Below, piece by piece: positions 1-8,560 of a DNA stretch of 21,542 nucleotides. The notes beneath the pieces are model-generated. The model was not told where the DNA came from and ran no database searches. It was given only the letters and a program-made list of their open reading frames with translations. Both the position numbers and the translations under genes were made by a program. Source of the DNA: Armatimonadaceae bacterium (GTDB lineage: Bacteria > Armatimonadota > Armatimonadia > Armatimonadales > Armatimonadaceae); contig JAUJNC010000133.1 in assembly GCA_030446525.1 (NCBI GenBank), forward strand, positions 1 through 21,542, written 5' to 3'. Every line of letters begins with the position of its first letter. Positions within the stretch are counted from its first letter, which is position 1.

Positions 1-1
1 G

Positions 2-403
2 CCCCCGCGGAACGAGCCGCTCCTGGTCCTGAGCGGACCGGAGTTCGACGCCGCCGTGCGCGATGCGCTGCGCGGCTTCGCGCACCCGGACGGGCTGCGC
101 GCAACCCCCCTGCTGCGCTCGCGGGTCGTGCTCGAGCGCGCCGGCGTCGGCGCCGCCGCGGCGCAAAGGGGCGACGTCCTGCGCACCCTGCTGCGGGAGG
201 CGGCCGAGTCGCTGCAGTCCTCGCCGCGCGGGGCGCGGGGCTACCGCGCCGTGTACCACACCTATCTGCGGCCCGCGCCCACGCAGGAGCGGGCGGCGGA
301 GCTGCTGGATCTGCCCTTCAGCACTTACCGTCGCCATCTGGCGGAGGGGGTCGCCCGGGTGGCGGAGATCTTATGGCAGCAGGAGATAGGCGTGGAGAAA
401 TGA
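2..403 (+). CDS. C-terminal part of a regulator-like protein with a helix-turn-helix tail
   Basis: The reading frame is open from the first bases of the window to TGA at 401-403, so the start lies outside; the GTG at 56 is internal. The last 40 residues contain PTQERAAELLDLPFSTYRRH, which reads as a sigma-70 region-4-like helix-turn-helix, followed by an amphipathic helix ending in LWQQE. From memory, similar tails (many Arg, 'YRA.Y.TYL.PAPTQE.AAELLDLPFSTYRRHL') close large ATP-binding or signalling proteins in Chloroflexi and related soil bacteria. The N-terminal domain cannot be seen, so the name stays generic. It ends 299 bp before the next gene on the same strand, and no shared transcript is evident. 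Confidence 0.6.
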   Translation, partial: PPRNEPLLVLSGPEFDAAVRDALRGFAHPDGLRATPLLRSRVVLERAGVGAAAAQRGDVLRTLLREAAESLQSSPRGARGYRAVYHTYLRPAPTQERAAELLDLPFSTYRRHLAEGVARVAEILWQQEIGVEK

Positions 404-702
404 GCAGAAAGTGAGCAGATTTCGGGCTGGAAATCGGGCAACGGGTTTGAATATACTAGTTCTATTCGCCGCTCACGGGGGGCCTGCGTCCGCCGGACTG
501 AGGAGTTGGAATTTGTACCCAGTAAAATAGCGGGAATGAAGTGATCGTTCCTTGAACGCAAGCAATGCGACTTTTTCTGGGTAGAATGAACTCGTTTCTC
601 TGCGCTTGTGTTTCGATGATTCTCAGGTGGCCAATCCATCACCCGCAGTCGGGTGCCACCGTCCTGGGAGAAGCGCGAGCGATAGAAGGAGGAGATTTGC
701 AG
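404..702 (+). other. Intergenic leader upstream of the first PEP-CTERM gene
   Basis: No coding signal fits this 299-bp, relatively AT-rich stretch. It holds a TATACT hexamer at 452-457 and a TTGAAC at 552-557, but neither has a properly spaced partner element, so I do not call a promoter with confidence. The only clear element is the ribosome binding site at its right end. A long leader before a run of exported-protein genes is a natural place for regulation, but no operator or riboswitch was recognised. Confidence 0.3.
687..694 (+). promoter_or_regulatory. Ribosome binding site that fixes the DUF4394 gene start
   Basis: AGGAGGAG lies 8 nt before the ATG at 703. It decides for the ATG at 703 over the upstream in-frame ATGs at 565 and 586, which have no such site. 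The protein from 703 begins with a normal signal peptide. Confidence 0.8.
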
Positions 703-1572
703 ATGCAACGGCTTACGAGGGTTCCCTCAGGGTGGCTGCGCGCCACCTGTCTCACGGCTCTCGCGGGGCTGGCGCTCAGCACCGCGGGTCCGGTCAAGGC
801 GCAGGAGACGATCTTCGGCCTGACCACGACCAACGGGCTGTTCAGCTTCCAGACCAACAGCTTCGGCGCCAGCCCCCTGGGGGTCAACATCACCCCGATC
901 ACGGGCCTGGGCAATCAGGTGCTGCTGGGCATCGACTTCCGGCCGACCACCGGAATGCTGTACGGCCTGAGCAACGCCGGCCAGCTCTTCACCATCAACA
1001 CGGCGACCGCGGCCGCCACGCCGGGTCCCATGCTGAGCGCGGCGCTCAGCGGCGCGAACTTCGGCATCGACTTCAACCCGGTGGTGGACCGGCTCCGCGT
1101 CGTCAGCAGCGCGCAGCAGAACCTGCGCATCGACGTGGACACCGGCGCCACGATCGTCGACGGCCCGCTCACCAACACGAACATCTCGTACGCGGCGTAC
1201 ACGAACAACCAGGCGGGCGCGGCCGAGACGCAGCTGTACGACGCCAACTACGCCACGAACAACCTGTTCCTTCAGTTCCCGCCCAACGAAGGGACGCTGG
1301 TACCCGTCGGTCCGCTCGGCTTCAACCTGGCTCCCGAGGGGGACCTCGACATCTCGGGCGTCACCGGCACCGCCTATCTGGCGTCGAACAGCGACTTCTA
1401 CACCGTCAACCTGGGCACGGGCGCGGCCACCCTGGTCGGCACCTTCGAGAACGCCACGGTCCGCGGCATCGCGGCGCCGTCAGTCATCCCCGAACCCGGC
1501 ACCCTGACGCTGCTCGGCACAGGCATCCTCGGCCTGGCCGGCTTCGCGCGGCGGCGCAAGCAGACGGTCTAA
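703..1572 (+). CDS. DUF4394 domain PEP-CTERM exported protein
   Basis: This 289-residue secreted protein has a signal peptide at about residues 1-34, ending VKA-Q. The body matches DUF4394: GIDFRPTTGMLYGLS near residue 76, GIDFNPVVDRLRVVSSAQQN near 121, and a later AYTNN. The family is predicted to form beta-propeller-like repeats in extracellular proteins. The C-terminus is a complete PEP-CTERM signal: IPEP at 262-265, a hydrophobic helix at about 267-281 and ARRRK. Known PEP-CTERM proteins are processed by an exosortase and linked to exopolysaccharide-rich surfaces; no exosortase is in this window. The frame is intact and is followed by a strong hairpin, so it may be transcribed alone. Its ligand is unknown. 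Confidence 0.85.
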   Translation: MQRLTRVPSGWLRATCLTALAGLALSTAGPVKAQETIFGLTTTNGLFSFQTNSFGASPLGVNITPITGLGNQVLLGIDFRPTTGMLYGLSNAGQLFTINTATAAATPGPMLSAALSGANFGIDFNPVVDRLRVVSSAQQNLRIDVDTGATIVDGPLTNTNISYAAYTNNQAGAAETQLYDANYATNNLFLQFPPNEGTLVPVGPLGFNLAPEGDLDISGVTGTAYLASNSDFYTVNLGTGAATLVGTFENATVRGIAAPSVIPEPGTLTLLGTGILGLAGFARRRKQTV

Positions 1573-1882
1573 GCGCCCGTCGGCTCGGAAACCGTACGCG
1601 TGCTGCGCGTCCAGCCGGTGGGCGGCGACGCCGCCCACCGGCTGCTTTCGGCCCCCGACAAGGGCCAGCGTGCTCGTCCTGGTCCTCTGTTTCGCCGCTG
1701 GAAGCACATCTAAACGCAAGGAGGAGAAAAGGTAGGGTTGCCGGTATCGCAAGAGACCTACACCTCTTGTGAGGACGGTTTGACCGTGACACACAGACCG
1801 GTGGCCGCGCTCCCACGGGAACGCGGCCGCCCGTGCGACATGTGACCGGGGAAGACCCCGGTCGGATAGAAGGAACGCGACA
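1573..1882 (+). other. 310-bp gap with three hairpins, leader of the ferritin-like gene
   Basis: No gene is seen here. The gap holds the terminator-like hairpin at 1612-1644 and a 7-bp inverted repeat, GGCCGCG at 1803-1809 with CGCGGCC at 1822-1828. It also holds an 8-bp hairpin, GACCGGGG at 1844-1851 with CCCCGGTC at 1856-1863, just before the Shine-Dalgarno sequence. The last could stabilise the mRNA 5' end or modulate translation of the ferritin-like gene. No convincing promoter hexamers were found. Confidence 0.4.
1612..1644 (+). terminator. Perfect 15-bp hairpin after the DUF4394 gene
   Basis: CAGCCGGTGGGCGGC at 1612-1626 pairs perfectly with 1630-1644 across a 3-nt GAC loop, 40 bp after the stop codon. 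CTTTCG follows, a very weak U-tract. It is a likely intrinsic terminator or mRNA-stabilising stem. The short loop and full complementarity make chance unlikely. Confidence 0.7.
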
Positions 1883-2863
1883 ATGAGCAAGAAGGAAAAG
1901 GGACTCGGAACCTCAACGATGACGGGCAATCTTATCGGCCCCAAAGACCGCCGCGGCTTTTTGAAGACCCTGGGGGCGGGGGCGCTCGGGCTGGCGGGTA
2001 CGAGCCTGCTGGCCAAAACCGCCGATGCCCAGACCGGCGTTAACGATGCCGCCATCCTGAATTTCGCGCTCAACCTGGAGTACCTGGAAGCCGAATACTA
2101 CACGTTTGGGACCACCGGAGCCGGCATCGAGGCGCTGGGCATCGGTGTGACGGGGGAAGGTCCGCTCGGCCCGGTCATCATCAAGGAGAATCCGCAGGTT
2201 CCGTTCGCGACCGAGGACGTGCGGCAGATGGCTCTGGAGACCGCGGCGGACGAGCGCGCCCACGCGCAGTTCCTCCGGACCGCCCTGGCCGCCGCCGGCG
2301 CGGCGCCGGTCGCTCGGCCCGCCAGCGACCTGCGGGACAGCTTCGCGGCGGCGGGTGCCCTGATCGGGGTGCCGGGCTTCGACCCGTTCGCCAGCGAACT
2401 GGCCTTCCTGATCGGCGCCTTCATCTTCGAGGACGTGGGCGTCACCGCCTATAAGGGGGCGGCCCCGCTGCTCACCAACAAAGACATCCTGGAGAACGCC
2501 GCCGGCATCCTCGCCGTCGAGGCGTACCACGCGAGCTGGATCCGGACGCTCCTGTTCCAGCAGCGCGCCACGATTGTGCCCGGCAGCGGCGGCCAGACGG
2601 TGGCGCAGGTCGTGCAGGGCATCTCGGACCTGCGCGACTCCGTGGACGCCCTGGACGGATCGGGCACGCCGGGCGACGACCGCGACCAGGGCGTCACGCC
2701 CGATCCCGTCACCGGCACCACGGCCAACATCGCGCCCACCGACGCCAACGCCGTCGCCTTCAGCCGCACCCCGGCGTCGGTGCTGCGCATCGTGTACCTG
2801 GGAGGCGCGCCCGGCGAGGGCGGCGGCTTCTTCCCGAACGGGGTGAACGGCCCCATCCGCTAG
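1883..2863 (+). CDS. Tat-exported ferritin-like domain protein
   Basis: A 326-residue protein with a twin-arginine signal: RRGFLK at residues 23-28, a hydrophobic stretch at 30-44, then AKTADAQ. The Tat route suggests export after folding with metal bound. The mature part is a four-helix ferritin-like domain (Ferritin_2 / desiccation-related PCC13-62 type). Candidate di-metal ligands are E66 (in LEYLEAEYY), E124 and H127 (ERAH), E183 (FEDVGVTAY) and E213/H216 (EAYH). The last 80 residues are Gly/Asp/Pro-rich and low in complexity. The ATG at 1883 follows AGAAGGAA at a suitable distance. The gene is intact and flanked by PEP-CTERM genes. Its activity (metal storage, oxidase or protection) cannot be told from sequence. 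Confidence 0.85.
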   Translation: MSKKEKGLGTSTMTGNLIGPKDRRGFLKTLGAGALGLAGTSLLAKTADAQTGVNDAAILNFALNLEYLEAEYYTFGTTGAGIEALGIGVTGEGPLGPVIIKENPQVPFATEDVRQMALETAADERAHAQFLRTALAAAGAAPVARPASDLRDSFAAAGALIGVPGFDPFASELAFLIGAFIFEDVGVTAYKGAAPLLTNKDILENAAGILAVEAYHASWIRTLLFQQRATIVPGSGGQTVAQVVQGISDLRDSVDALDGSGTPGDDRDQGVTPDPVTGTTANIAPTDANAVAFSRTPASVLRIVYLGGAPGEGGGFFPNGVNGPIR

Positions 2864-2874
2864 CCTGCCGGGAT

Positions 2875-2900
2875 CGCACCGCCCCTTCGGGGGCGGTGCG
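2875..2900 (+). terminator. 11-bp hairpin with UUCG tetraloop
   Basis: CGCACCGCCCC at 2875-2885 pairs perfectly with GGGGCGGTGCG at 2890-2900 around a TTCG tetraloop, starting 11 bp after the ferritin-like stop. No T-run follows, so it may act as an mRNA 3'-end stabiliser or attenuator between two co-transcribed genes, not as a full terminator. Confidence 0.7.
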
Positions 2901-2925
2901 GATTGAAACAGCCAAGGAGACCAAC

Positions 2926-3766
2926 ATGAAGTTGTTTTTGAGGAAGTCCGCCTTTGTGGGCGCCGCGTTGGCGCTCTTGGGCGGGCTGCTGCCAGTCGCC
3001 TCCCGGGCGCAGACGGAACTGCGGCTTTACGGGGTCACGTTCTTCAGCAACCGCTCGTCACCATCGACCCGGCCACCGGAGCCGGTTCACTGGATCATCG
3101 CTGGGGGCGAACGTGTCGCCCTACGGCCTGGCCACCCGTTTCGACAGGCTCTACACGTTCGACCAGAACGCGGACCGCATCCACGAGCTGAATCTGTCCA
3201 CCGGCGGCATCCTGCAGACCATCGACATCGGGGTGGGTGACCTGCTGGGCGAGGGGGACCTCGCCTTCCGCAGCGACGGCGCCGGCTTCCTGGCTTCGGC
3301 CCTCAACCCCGCGACTTTCACCACGTCAAACGACCTGTTCCGCTTCGACATCGCGACCGGCACGTCGACGCGGATCGGCAGCACCAGCGTGACCCTGGAC
3401 GGCCTCGCCTTCGGCGCGGGCGACGTCCTCTACGGCCTGGGCCAATCGGACGCCAACCTGTACGTCATCGACCAGACGACCGCGGCGACGACGCTGGTCG
3501 GGAACCTGGGAATCACCAAAGGGAGCCCCTTCGCGGGACTCACCTTCGGTCCGAACGGCACGCTCTATGCCGCCGTCGATGACCGGCTGTTCACGGTCAA
3601 CACCATGACGGGAGCCGCCACCCCGGTCAACCGGGACGTGACTTCCACCGGATTCAGCAGCGTGTCCGGGGTCGCGTTCGCCCCGATCCCCGAACCGTCC
3701 TCCGTCCTGCTGTTCGGGCTGGGCACAACAACGGGCCTTCTGGCCCTGCGCCGCCGCAAAAGATAG
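2926..3766 (+). CDS. PEP-CTERM beta-propeller-like exported protein (frameshifted)
   Basis: The ATG at 2926 follows AAGGAGA and opens a signal peptide (MKLFLRKSAFVGAALALLGG, cleavage near SRA-Q). The body carries propeller-type repeats ('LYGVTFFSNR..VTIDPATGAGSL', 'LYTFDQNADRIHELNLSTGG', 'DLFRFDIATGTSTRIGS', 'LYVIDQTTAATTLVGNLG', 'LFTVNTMTGAATPV'), similar in style to DUF4394. It ends in IPEP, a hydrophobic helix and RRRKR, a full PEP-CTERM signal. The frame breaks twice: about 3051-3055, where one base is missing before CTCGTC, and at the G-run 3103-3107, where one G is missing. Correcting both gives one continuous protein of about 280 residues. The shifts look like sequencing errors. It may be co-transcribed with the ferritin-like gene across the UUCG hairpin. 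Confidence 0.75.
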
Positions 3767-3779
3767 CCCTCCCCCACCC

Positions 3780-3822
3780 GCAAGGCGCGCCGGAGGATCC
3801 CCCCTTCCGGCCTCCACCTTGC
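3780..3822 (+). terminator. Imperfect two-stem hairpin after the second PEP-CTERM gene
   Basis: GCAAGG at 3780-3785 pairs with CCTTGC at 3817-3822. Inside it, GCCGGA at 3789-3794 pairs with TCCGGC at 3806-3811. The structure begins 13 bp after the stop codon and has no T-run. It could be a weak terminator or an mRNA-processing stem. Confidence 0.4.
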
Positions 3823-3867
3823 CGCAAGCTAAGGCATCTGAGCTTTCCTAAGGAAAGGAGATTACAC

Positions 3868-4392
3868 ATGATTCGATCTCGGCAGTGCGCAAAGCTGCTC
3901 GGGTTGGCGGGCGCGCTGTGCGCCCTTGTCCTACCCGGCGCGGCCCGCGCGCAGGTCACCGTCAGTCCGACGGTGACGTCCAGCGGCGGGTTGTTCACCT
4001 ACAACTACGCCGTCACCAACAACACGCGCCTCGATCTCGTGCTGGTCACGATACCGACCATAAGCGGGCCTGGCTCGGTGCTCAACCTGACGGCGCCCGC
4101 CGGGTTCCTGGCCAGCTTCGATCCGGGCCTGGGACTGGTGGACTTTATCGAGGACACTCAGGCCTTCACAGCCGGAAGGACCTTCTCCGGATTCCGGTTC
4201 GACAGCCCGTTCGGGCCGGTCGCATCGCAGTTCACGGCCCTTAACGTGCAGGGCGGCGCGACCCGGGGTCCCACACTCGCGCCGGTACCGGAACCGGGCA
4301 CGCTGGCGCTGGGCCTGACGCTCGCGCCCGGCCTGATCCTGGTTTCGCTCCGACGCCGCAAACGCCTAGTCGAAGGAGGACTAGAAAAATGA
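3868..4392 (+). CDS. Small PEP-CTERM exported protein
   Basis: A 174-residue protein starting at ATG 3868 after AAAGGAG. The signal peptide runs to about residue 28 (GAARA-Q). The mature part (about 110 residues) is Thr/Ser/Gly-rich with beta-strand character ('TYNYAVTNNTRLDLVLVTI', 'FSGFRFDSPFGP') and matches no domain I know. VPEP at 140-143, a hydrophobic helix at 146-160 and RRRKR at 162-166 form the sorting signal. Its TGA stop overlaps the ATG of the DUF4331 gene (ATGA at 4389-4392), and that gene's AGGAGGA site lies inside this reading frame. Translation of the two is therefore probably coupled and their products made together. Confidence 0.8.
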   Translation: MIRSRQCAKLLGLAGALCALVLPGAARAQVTVSPTVTSSGGLFTYNYAVTNNTRLDLVLVTIPTISGPGSVLNLTAPAGFLASFDPGLGLVDFIEDTQAFTAGRTFSGFRFDSPFGPVASQFTALNVQGGATRGPTLAPVPEPGTLALGLTLAPGLILVSLRRRKRLVEGGLEK

Positions 4393-5910
4393 ATCGCAGT
4401 TGCAAGACACTCTTATCCGTGGTCGCCGCCGCGGGCGCGCTGGCGCTCGGGGGCGGGGCGGCGCGGGCCTCCAGCCACAGCGACGCGCCGCTGATCAAGC
4501 TCGACCCGCAGGCCAACCTCACCGACGTCTACGCCTTCATCCGGCAGAGACCCGGCGGGGAGAAGGTGCTGGTCGTCGAAGTCAGCGTCCGCCCGCTCTC
4601 GGAGCCGGGTGACGGCGTGATGTACGACGTCTTCTCGGACGACGCGCGCTACAGCATCCACATCGCCAACCCGGTCACCGGCGCCGAAGTGCAGCGCTAC
4701 GACTTCCGGTTCTCGCCGGTCAGCGTGCGCGGCAACTACAAGAACCTGGATACCATCTTCCGCTACGGGCGCGGGACGGAGGTCGGGCCCATCGAGAACG
4801 TGGGCGACGCCCGGCAGAACTTCGTCCAGACCTACACCGTGACCAAGGTCGAGCGCGGCTCGTCCACGGTCCTGAACGGGGACATGCGGCTCCTCGTCCC
4901 GCCGTACAACGTCGGCCCGGGCACGACCCCGCTCTACAACGACAATACGGGACGGGCGGTCTCCGGCGCGACCTCTCGCGAAACGCTGGACCGCTACACC
5001 CGCCAGACGACCTACGACCTGCGGGGCGGGACGACCGTCTTCGCCGGCGCGCGCGAGGACGGCTTCTACGCGGACATCGGGGGGATCTTCGACCTGCTGG
5101 ATGAGCGCGTACTTCTGCCGAGCCCGACCGGCACCTTCGGCCAGGCCGGCGGCGGGGTGGACCTGTTCAAGGGGTACAATGTGCTCCACTACGCCATTGT
5201 GATCCCCGTCTCCGACCTGCCCAGCTTCCGGTATCCGGCCCCCTTCCCGGTCCGCACCTCGACGGGCGTGGGCGTCTATGCCTCGGTGAGCCGCCCGCGC
5301 GTCACGCTGCGCGGCACCAGCGCCGAGAACGTGAATTCCGGCCCGTTCGTGCAGGTCAACCGGCTGGCCAACCCGCTCTTCAACGAGGTGCTCGTCGCCC
5401 TGCGGGACAAGGACCGCTACAACCGCACGATGCCGACCGCCGACGCCGCCTTCGCGCGGTACGCGCTCAACCCCGAGATCGCGGTCGTGATCAATGCGCT
5501 CTACGGTTCGGCCCTTCCCGCGCCCATCGTGGCGACCGGCCGCACCGACCTGGCGCTCGTTTACATCCCGGACGTGATCCGGGTGGACACGACCACGGGG
5601 CCGGTACGGGTGTCGGGCGAGGAGGGTTTCAGCCGCCTCGGCTTCGTCGGCGGCGACACGGTCACGAACGGGGGGAGGCACGGCGATCCTCGCCGGGTGG
5701 CCCAACGGTCGGCGCTTCGGCGATGATGTGGTGGACATCGCGCTCACCGCGGCGCGCTCAGCGGCCCGACCTACACCAGCATCATCCCCCGTGGGCGACA
5801 ACGTCGCCATGAACGACCAGGTCTACAACCGGGTCTTTCCTCACGCCGCGACGCCGCACGGCGGCTCGCGCCACGAACACCACCCCGCCACCAGGGAAGA
5901 GGCAGAATAG
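4389..5910 (+). CDS. DUF4331 domain exported protein (3' end frameshifted)
   Basis: The signal peptide (residues 1-27, ARA-SS) is followed by the DUF4331 hallmark SSHSDAPLIKLDPQANLTDV, then 'DVYAF' and a long beta-rich body with GGIFDLLDER and NRLANPLFNEVLV. The uninterrupted frame stops at 5726, but the true C-terminus continues in other frames. An extra G in the run 5670-5675 shifts into 'GGTAILAGWPNGRRFGDDVVDIALTAA'. A compensating pair near 5755 and the C-run near 5787 then leads to 'VGDNVAMNDQVYNRVFPHAATPHGGSRHEHH', with TAG at 5908-5910. This end, including the GDDVVDIALTAA and NRVFPH segments, is typical of the family. The corrected length is about 506 residues. The biochemical role of DUF4331 is unknown. 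A TPR protein and a HupE-like membrane protein follow downstream. Confidence 0.85.
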
Positions 5911-5943
5911 TGATGGGTAGGCGCCGGGGTAGAGGCGAGCGCA

Positions 5944-5984
5944 GGGGAGGGACGACGGGCTTAGAAATCCCGTCGCCCCCTCCC
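5944..5984 (+). terminator. Long hairpin between the DUF4331 and TPR genes
   Basis: CGACGGG at 5953-5959 pairs with CCCGTCG at 5969-5975. The stem continues as GGGGAGGG (5944-5951) against CCCCCTCCC (5976-5984), giving about 15 paired bases around a 9-nt loop. No T-run follows. It is a plausible terminator or attenuator separating the upstream exported-protein genes from the TPR gene. Confidence 0.55.
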
Positions 5985-6013
5985 ATGAGACGGACAGAAT
6001 CAGGAACGAGAGC

Positions 6014-7364
6014 GTGAAGAAAGCATTCATCCATCAAAAGATCGTGACGGCATTGCTTGTGCTCTGCCTGGCGGCGGGGGGGATCTGGGCGCTCCAAAGG
6101 GGGCGGCCCGGCGCACCGGCGAAAGCGGCGGAAAAGCCTGCCGATGTGCTTGCCGCCATTCCCCGGCCGGCCGGAAACCCGCCACGGATCAGGCCATCAC
6201 GAAATCGATGCAGAAGGTGCGTCAGAACGCGGACGATGATAGAGCTCGGGTCAACCTGGGCGACGCGCTCATGCAGAAGGTGCGAGACGGCGGACCCGAG
6301 CTACTACGCGCACGCCGAGAAAGCGTTCGAAAAGCCGCGCTGGCGCTCAGCCCCAAAATGCGGACGCGATGACCGGGCTGGCCTGGGTGAATGGGGGCGC
6401 CACGCGTTCGACAAGAGCATCGAGTGGGCCAACAAGGCCGTCGCGCTCGACGGCAAAAACCACGCCGCCTACGGCCTGCTCGGCGACGCCGAGGTGGAGC
6501 GGGGCGACCGCGACGCCGCCTTCGAGCACTACCAGAAGATGCTCGACATCCGCCCGGACATCTCCTCCTACAGCCGCGGCGCGCACCTGCTGTTCCTCAC
6601 CGGCGACACCCGCAAGGGCGACCTGGCTCATGGCCAAGGCGATCAAGGCCGGCGGTGCACGCGGAGAACACCGCCTGGTGCCGCCCGGGCCTGCCCTGAT
6701 GCTACCACACCGGCGCGTTGCTCCCTGGCCGAGCAGGTGCTCGAAGACGCGCTCGACAAGACACCAACAGCGCACCACGTGCTGGCCGCGATGGGCAAGG
6801 TGAAGGCGGCCCGAAAAGACCACAAGGCGGCCATTGAGTTCTACAAGAAGGCCGTCGCCGTCACGCCGGAGCACGGCTCGCTGGCCGCGCTGGGCGACCT
6901 GTACCGGCTGACCGGCGACAAGGACGAGGCCGAAAAGCAGTACGCGCGCTGGTCGAGAAGCTGCACCAGAAGAGCCACGCGGGCGGCGTGCAGCACAGCG
7001 ACACGCGCCTATGCAGTTCTATGCCGACCACGACCGCAACCTGATCGAGGCGCTGCGGATGGCCGAGCAGCGCAAGCTGAGCGACAACGTGTTCGACGCC
7101 GACACCCTGGCCTGGTGCTACTACAAGAACGGCCAGTACGGAAGGCCAAAGACGCCATCCGGAGGGCGCTGAGCGGCGGACGCCGGACGCGAAGATCCTT
7201 TTCCACGCCGGGATGATCCACGCCAGGCTCGGCGACCGCCCCGCCGCACAGGACTACCTGCACCGCGCGCTCAGCTTGAACCCGAACTTCAGCCCTCGAT
7301 GCCCCCGTCGCGGCCGAGATGCCGAAAAAGCTGGGGGCAGGTCGCCGACAATACGGGAAGATGA
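6014..7364 (+). CDS. TPR-repeat protein with N-terminal membrane anchor (frameshifted)
   Basis: Starts at GTG 6014 after AGGAACGAGA. An N-terminal hydrophobic segment (IVTALLVLCLAAGGIWAL) is followed by a periplasmic or extracellular TPR region. TPR signatures seen across frames include 'ARVNLGDALMQKVRE', 'YYAHAEKAFEKALALSPKNADA', 'DKSIEWANKAVALDGKNHAAYG', 'AAFEHYQKMLDIRPD', 'KAAIEFYKKAVAVTPEHGSLAA', 'KDAIRRALRRTPDAKILFHAG' and 'AAQDYLHRALSLNPNF', about eight repeats. At least seven single-base shifts interrupt it, and each TPR continues cleanly in the next frame. The end is placed at TGA 7362-7364, which overlaps the ATG of the HupE-like gene. TPRs normally scaffold protein contacts; a link to the neighbouring DUF4331 or HupE proteins is inference. 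Confidence 0.75.
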
Positions 7365-8441
7365 AGCCGAAACCCCCGGCGCTCTGGTGTGCTGTGGGCT
7401 ATCTGTGCGGCCGGGCTTCGCCTGCTCGCGCTCACGATGCGCCCACCAGTTTCATCGACCCTGCATGTGGACGCGGGGGGCATCGACGCCAAGGTTCAGG
7501 CATCCGCCACGGACTTCGCGCACGATCTGCCCACCGTCGAGCCCGGGCATGCTCCTGACGCTCACGGGGGCCGACGCACAAAAAAGCGCCCTCGCCGCGA
7601 TCCTCGCCGCGCGCCTGGAGATCACGGCGAACGGGGAAAAGCTCCCCGCCCTGCTGCAAGCGATCGAGCCGGTGCCGGACCAGAGACGTCCGGCTGCGGC
7701 TGCGCTTCGCGTGGAAAGAGCCGCCGGACGCCTCCACGTGCGCTGCCGCCTGTTCCCCACGACCCGCGCCACAAGACGTTCCTGAACATTTACCAGGGCG
7801 AGACGCTCCGCGCCAGGCGACCTTCGACAAGGACGCCATGGAAGCGAGTTTTTCTCTGCCGCTCGGCAGGGGACGCTCTCGGTCATCCGGCAGTTCTTGC
7901 TCCAGGGCGTGCACCACATCTTTATCGGCCCCGACCACATCCTCTTCCTCGTCGGCCTGCTGCTCCTGGGCGGCACGCCCAGGCGCTCGCTCAAGATCGT
8001 CACCGCCTTCACCCTCGCCCACAGCCTGACGCTGGCCTCAAGGACCCTGGACCTGCTCAGCCCGCCCGCGCGCCTGGTCGAGCCCCTGATCGCCCTCAGC
8101 ATCGTCCTCGTGGGCGTGCACAGCCCTGACCAAAGGCGGGGAGAAGCGGGATCTACGCCTCCTCTTCGCCTTCTGCTTCGGCCTGATCCACGGCTTCGGC
8201 TTTCGCGGGCGCGTTGCGCGAGCCGAGCCGCCCCGTTATGCCCTGGGCTGGCTGGTCGCTGTTCTCGTTCAATGTCGGTGTGGAGTTCGGTCAGGCCTGC
8301 ATCGCTGCTGGTGGCCCCGCTGCTTTCGCTCGTCCGCAGGCGCAGCACGCTTGTGGCCTCGGCGGTGGTCACCGCCGCCTGCTGGGCGTCATCGTGGCAG
8401 GCGCGTACCGGTTCGCGCAGCGCGTGTTGGCCTCCAGTTAA
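7361..8441 (+). CDS. HupE/UreJ-type membrane protein (frameshifted)
   Basis: ATG at 7361 overlaps the TPR stop (ATGA). An Ala-rich N-terminus ending RAHDAPTSF is followed by a soluble domain ('FIDLHVDAGGIDAKVQ', 'LLTLTGADAQKSALAAILAARLEIT') and then a membrane domain. The membrane domain has the HupE/UreJ signature HHIFIGPDHILFLVGLLLLG, in which the His and Asp-His residues are the presumed metal site. Further helices follow (FTLAHSLTLALATL, VEPLIALSIVLVGV, LLFAFCFGLIHGFGFAGAL, FSFNVGVEFGQ, VVTAACLLGVIVAGAYRFAQ). It ends at TAA 8439-8441. HupE/UreJ relatives include nickel/cobalt permeases, but this large two-part form is often found without hydrogenase or urease, and neither is present here. 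About six single-base shifts break it. Confidence 0.75.
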
Positions 8442-8485
8442 GAGCAGCTTCCTCGTAGGCTGAACCTGTTTCTCTCGAAGCCTGA

Positions 8486-8514
8486 TGGACGATAGCAGAA
8501 GCTCATGTTATACT
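8486..8514 (+). promoter_or_regulatory. Sigma-70-like promoter of the DUF1259 gene
   Basis: TGGACG at 8486-8491 (4 of 6 matches to the -35 consensus) is separated by 17 nt from TATACT at 8509-8514. TG sits one base upstream of that hexamer (8506-8507), making an extended -10. Transcription would begin near 8521, leaving a leader of about 40 nt before the ATG at 8561. This suggests the DUF1259 gene is transcribed separately from the HupE-like gene. Confidence 0.6.
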
Positions 8515-8560
8515 CGCCACATGCAACAACCCGGTTAATCCGGGCAGGAGCAAGGGTGAA

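Noticed and set aside
440..600. TATACT (452-457), TAAAAT (523-528) and TAGAAT (582-587) as promoter -10 boxes
   Set aside because: None has a -35-like hexamer at 16-18 nt; the one good TTGAAC (552-557) is 24 nt from TAGAAT.
606..1772. A 388-codon plus-strand frame overlapping the DUF4394 gene
   Set aside because: Low-complexity Arg/His/Gly/Pro translation, no start signal, overlaps a gene with a signal peptide, domain and PEP-CTERM end. It is a frame shadow.
4413..5810. A 465-codon open frame on the minus strand opposite the DUF4331 gene
   Set aside because: It is Arg/Gly/Val-rich with no domain or signal and mirrors the GC-biased third positions of a clearly coding plus-strand gene. It is an antisense shadow.
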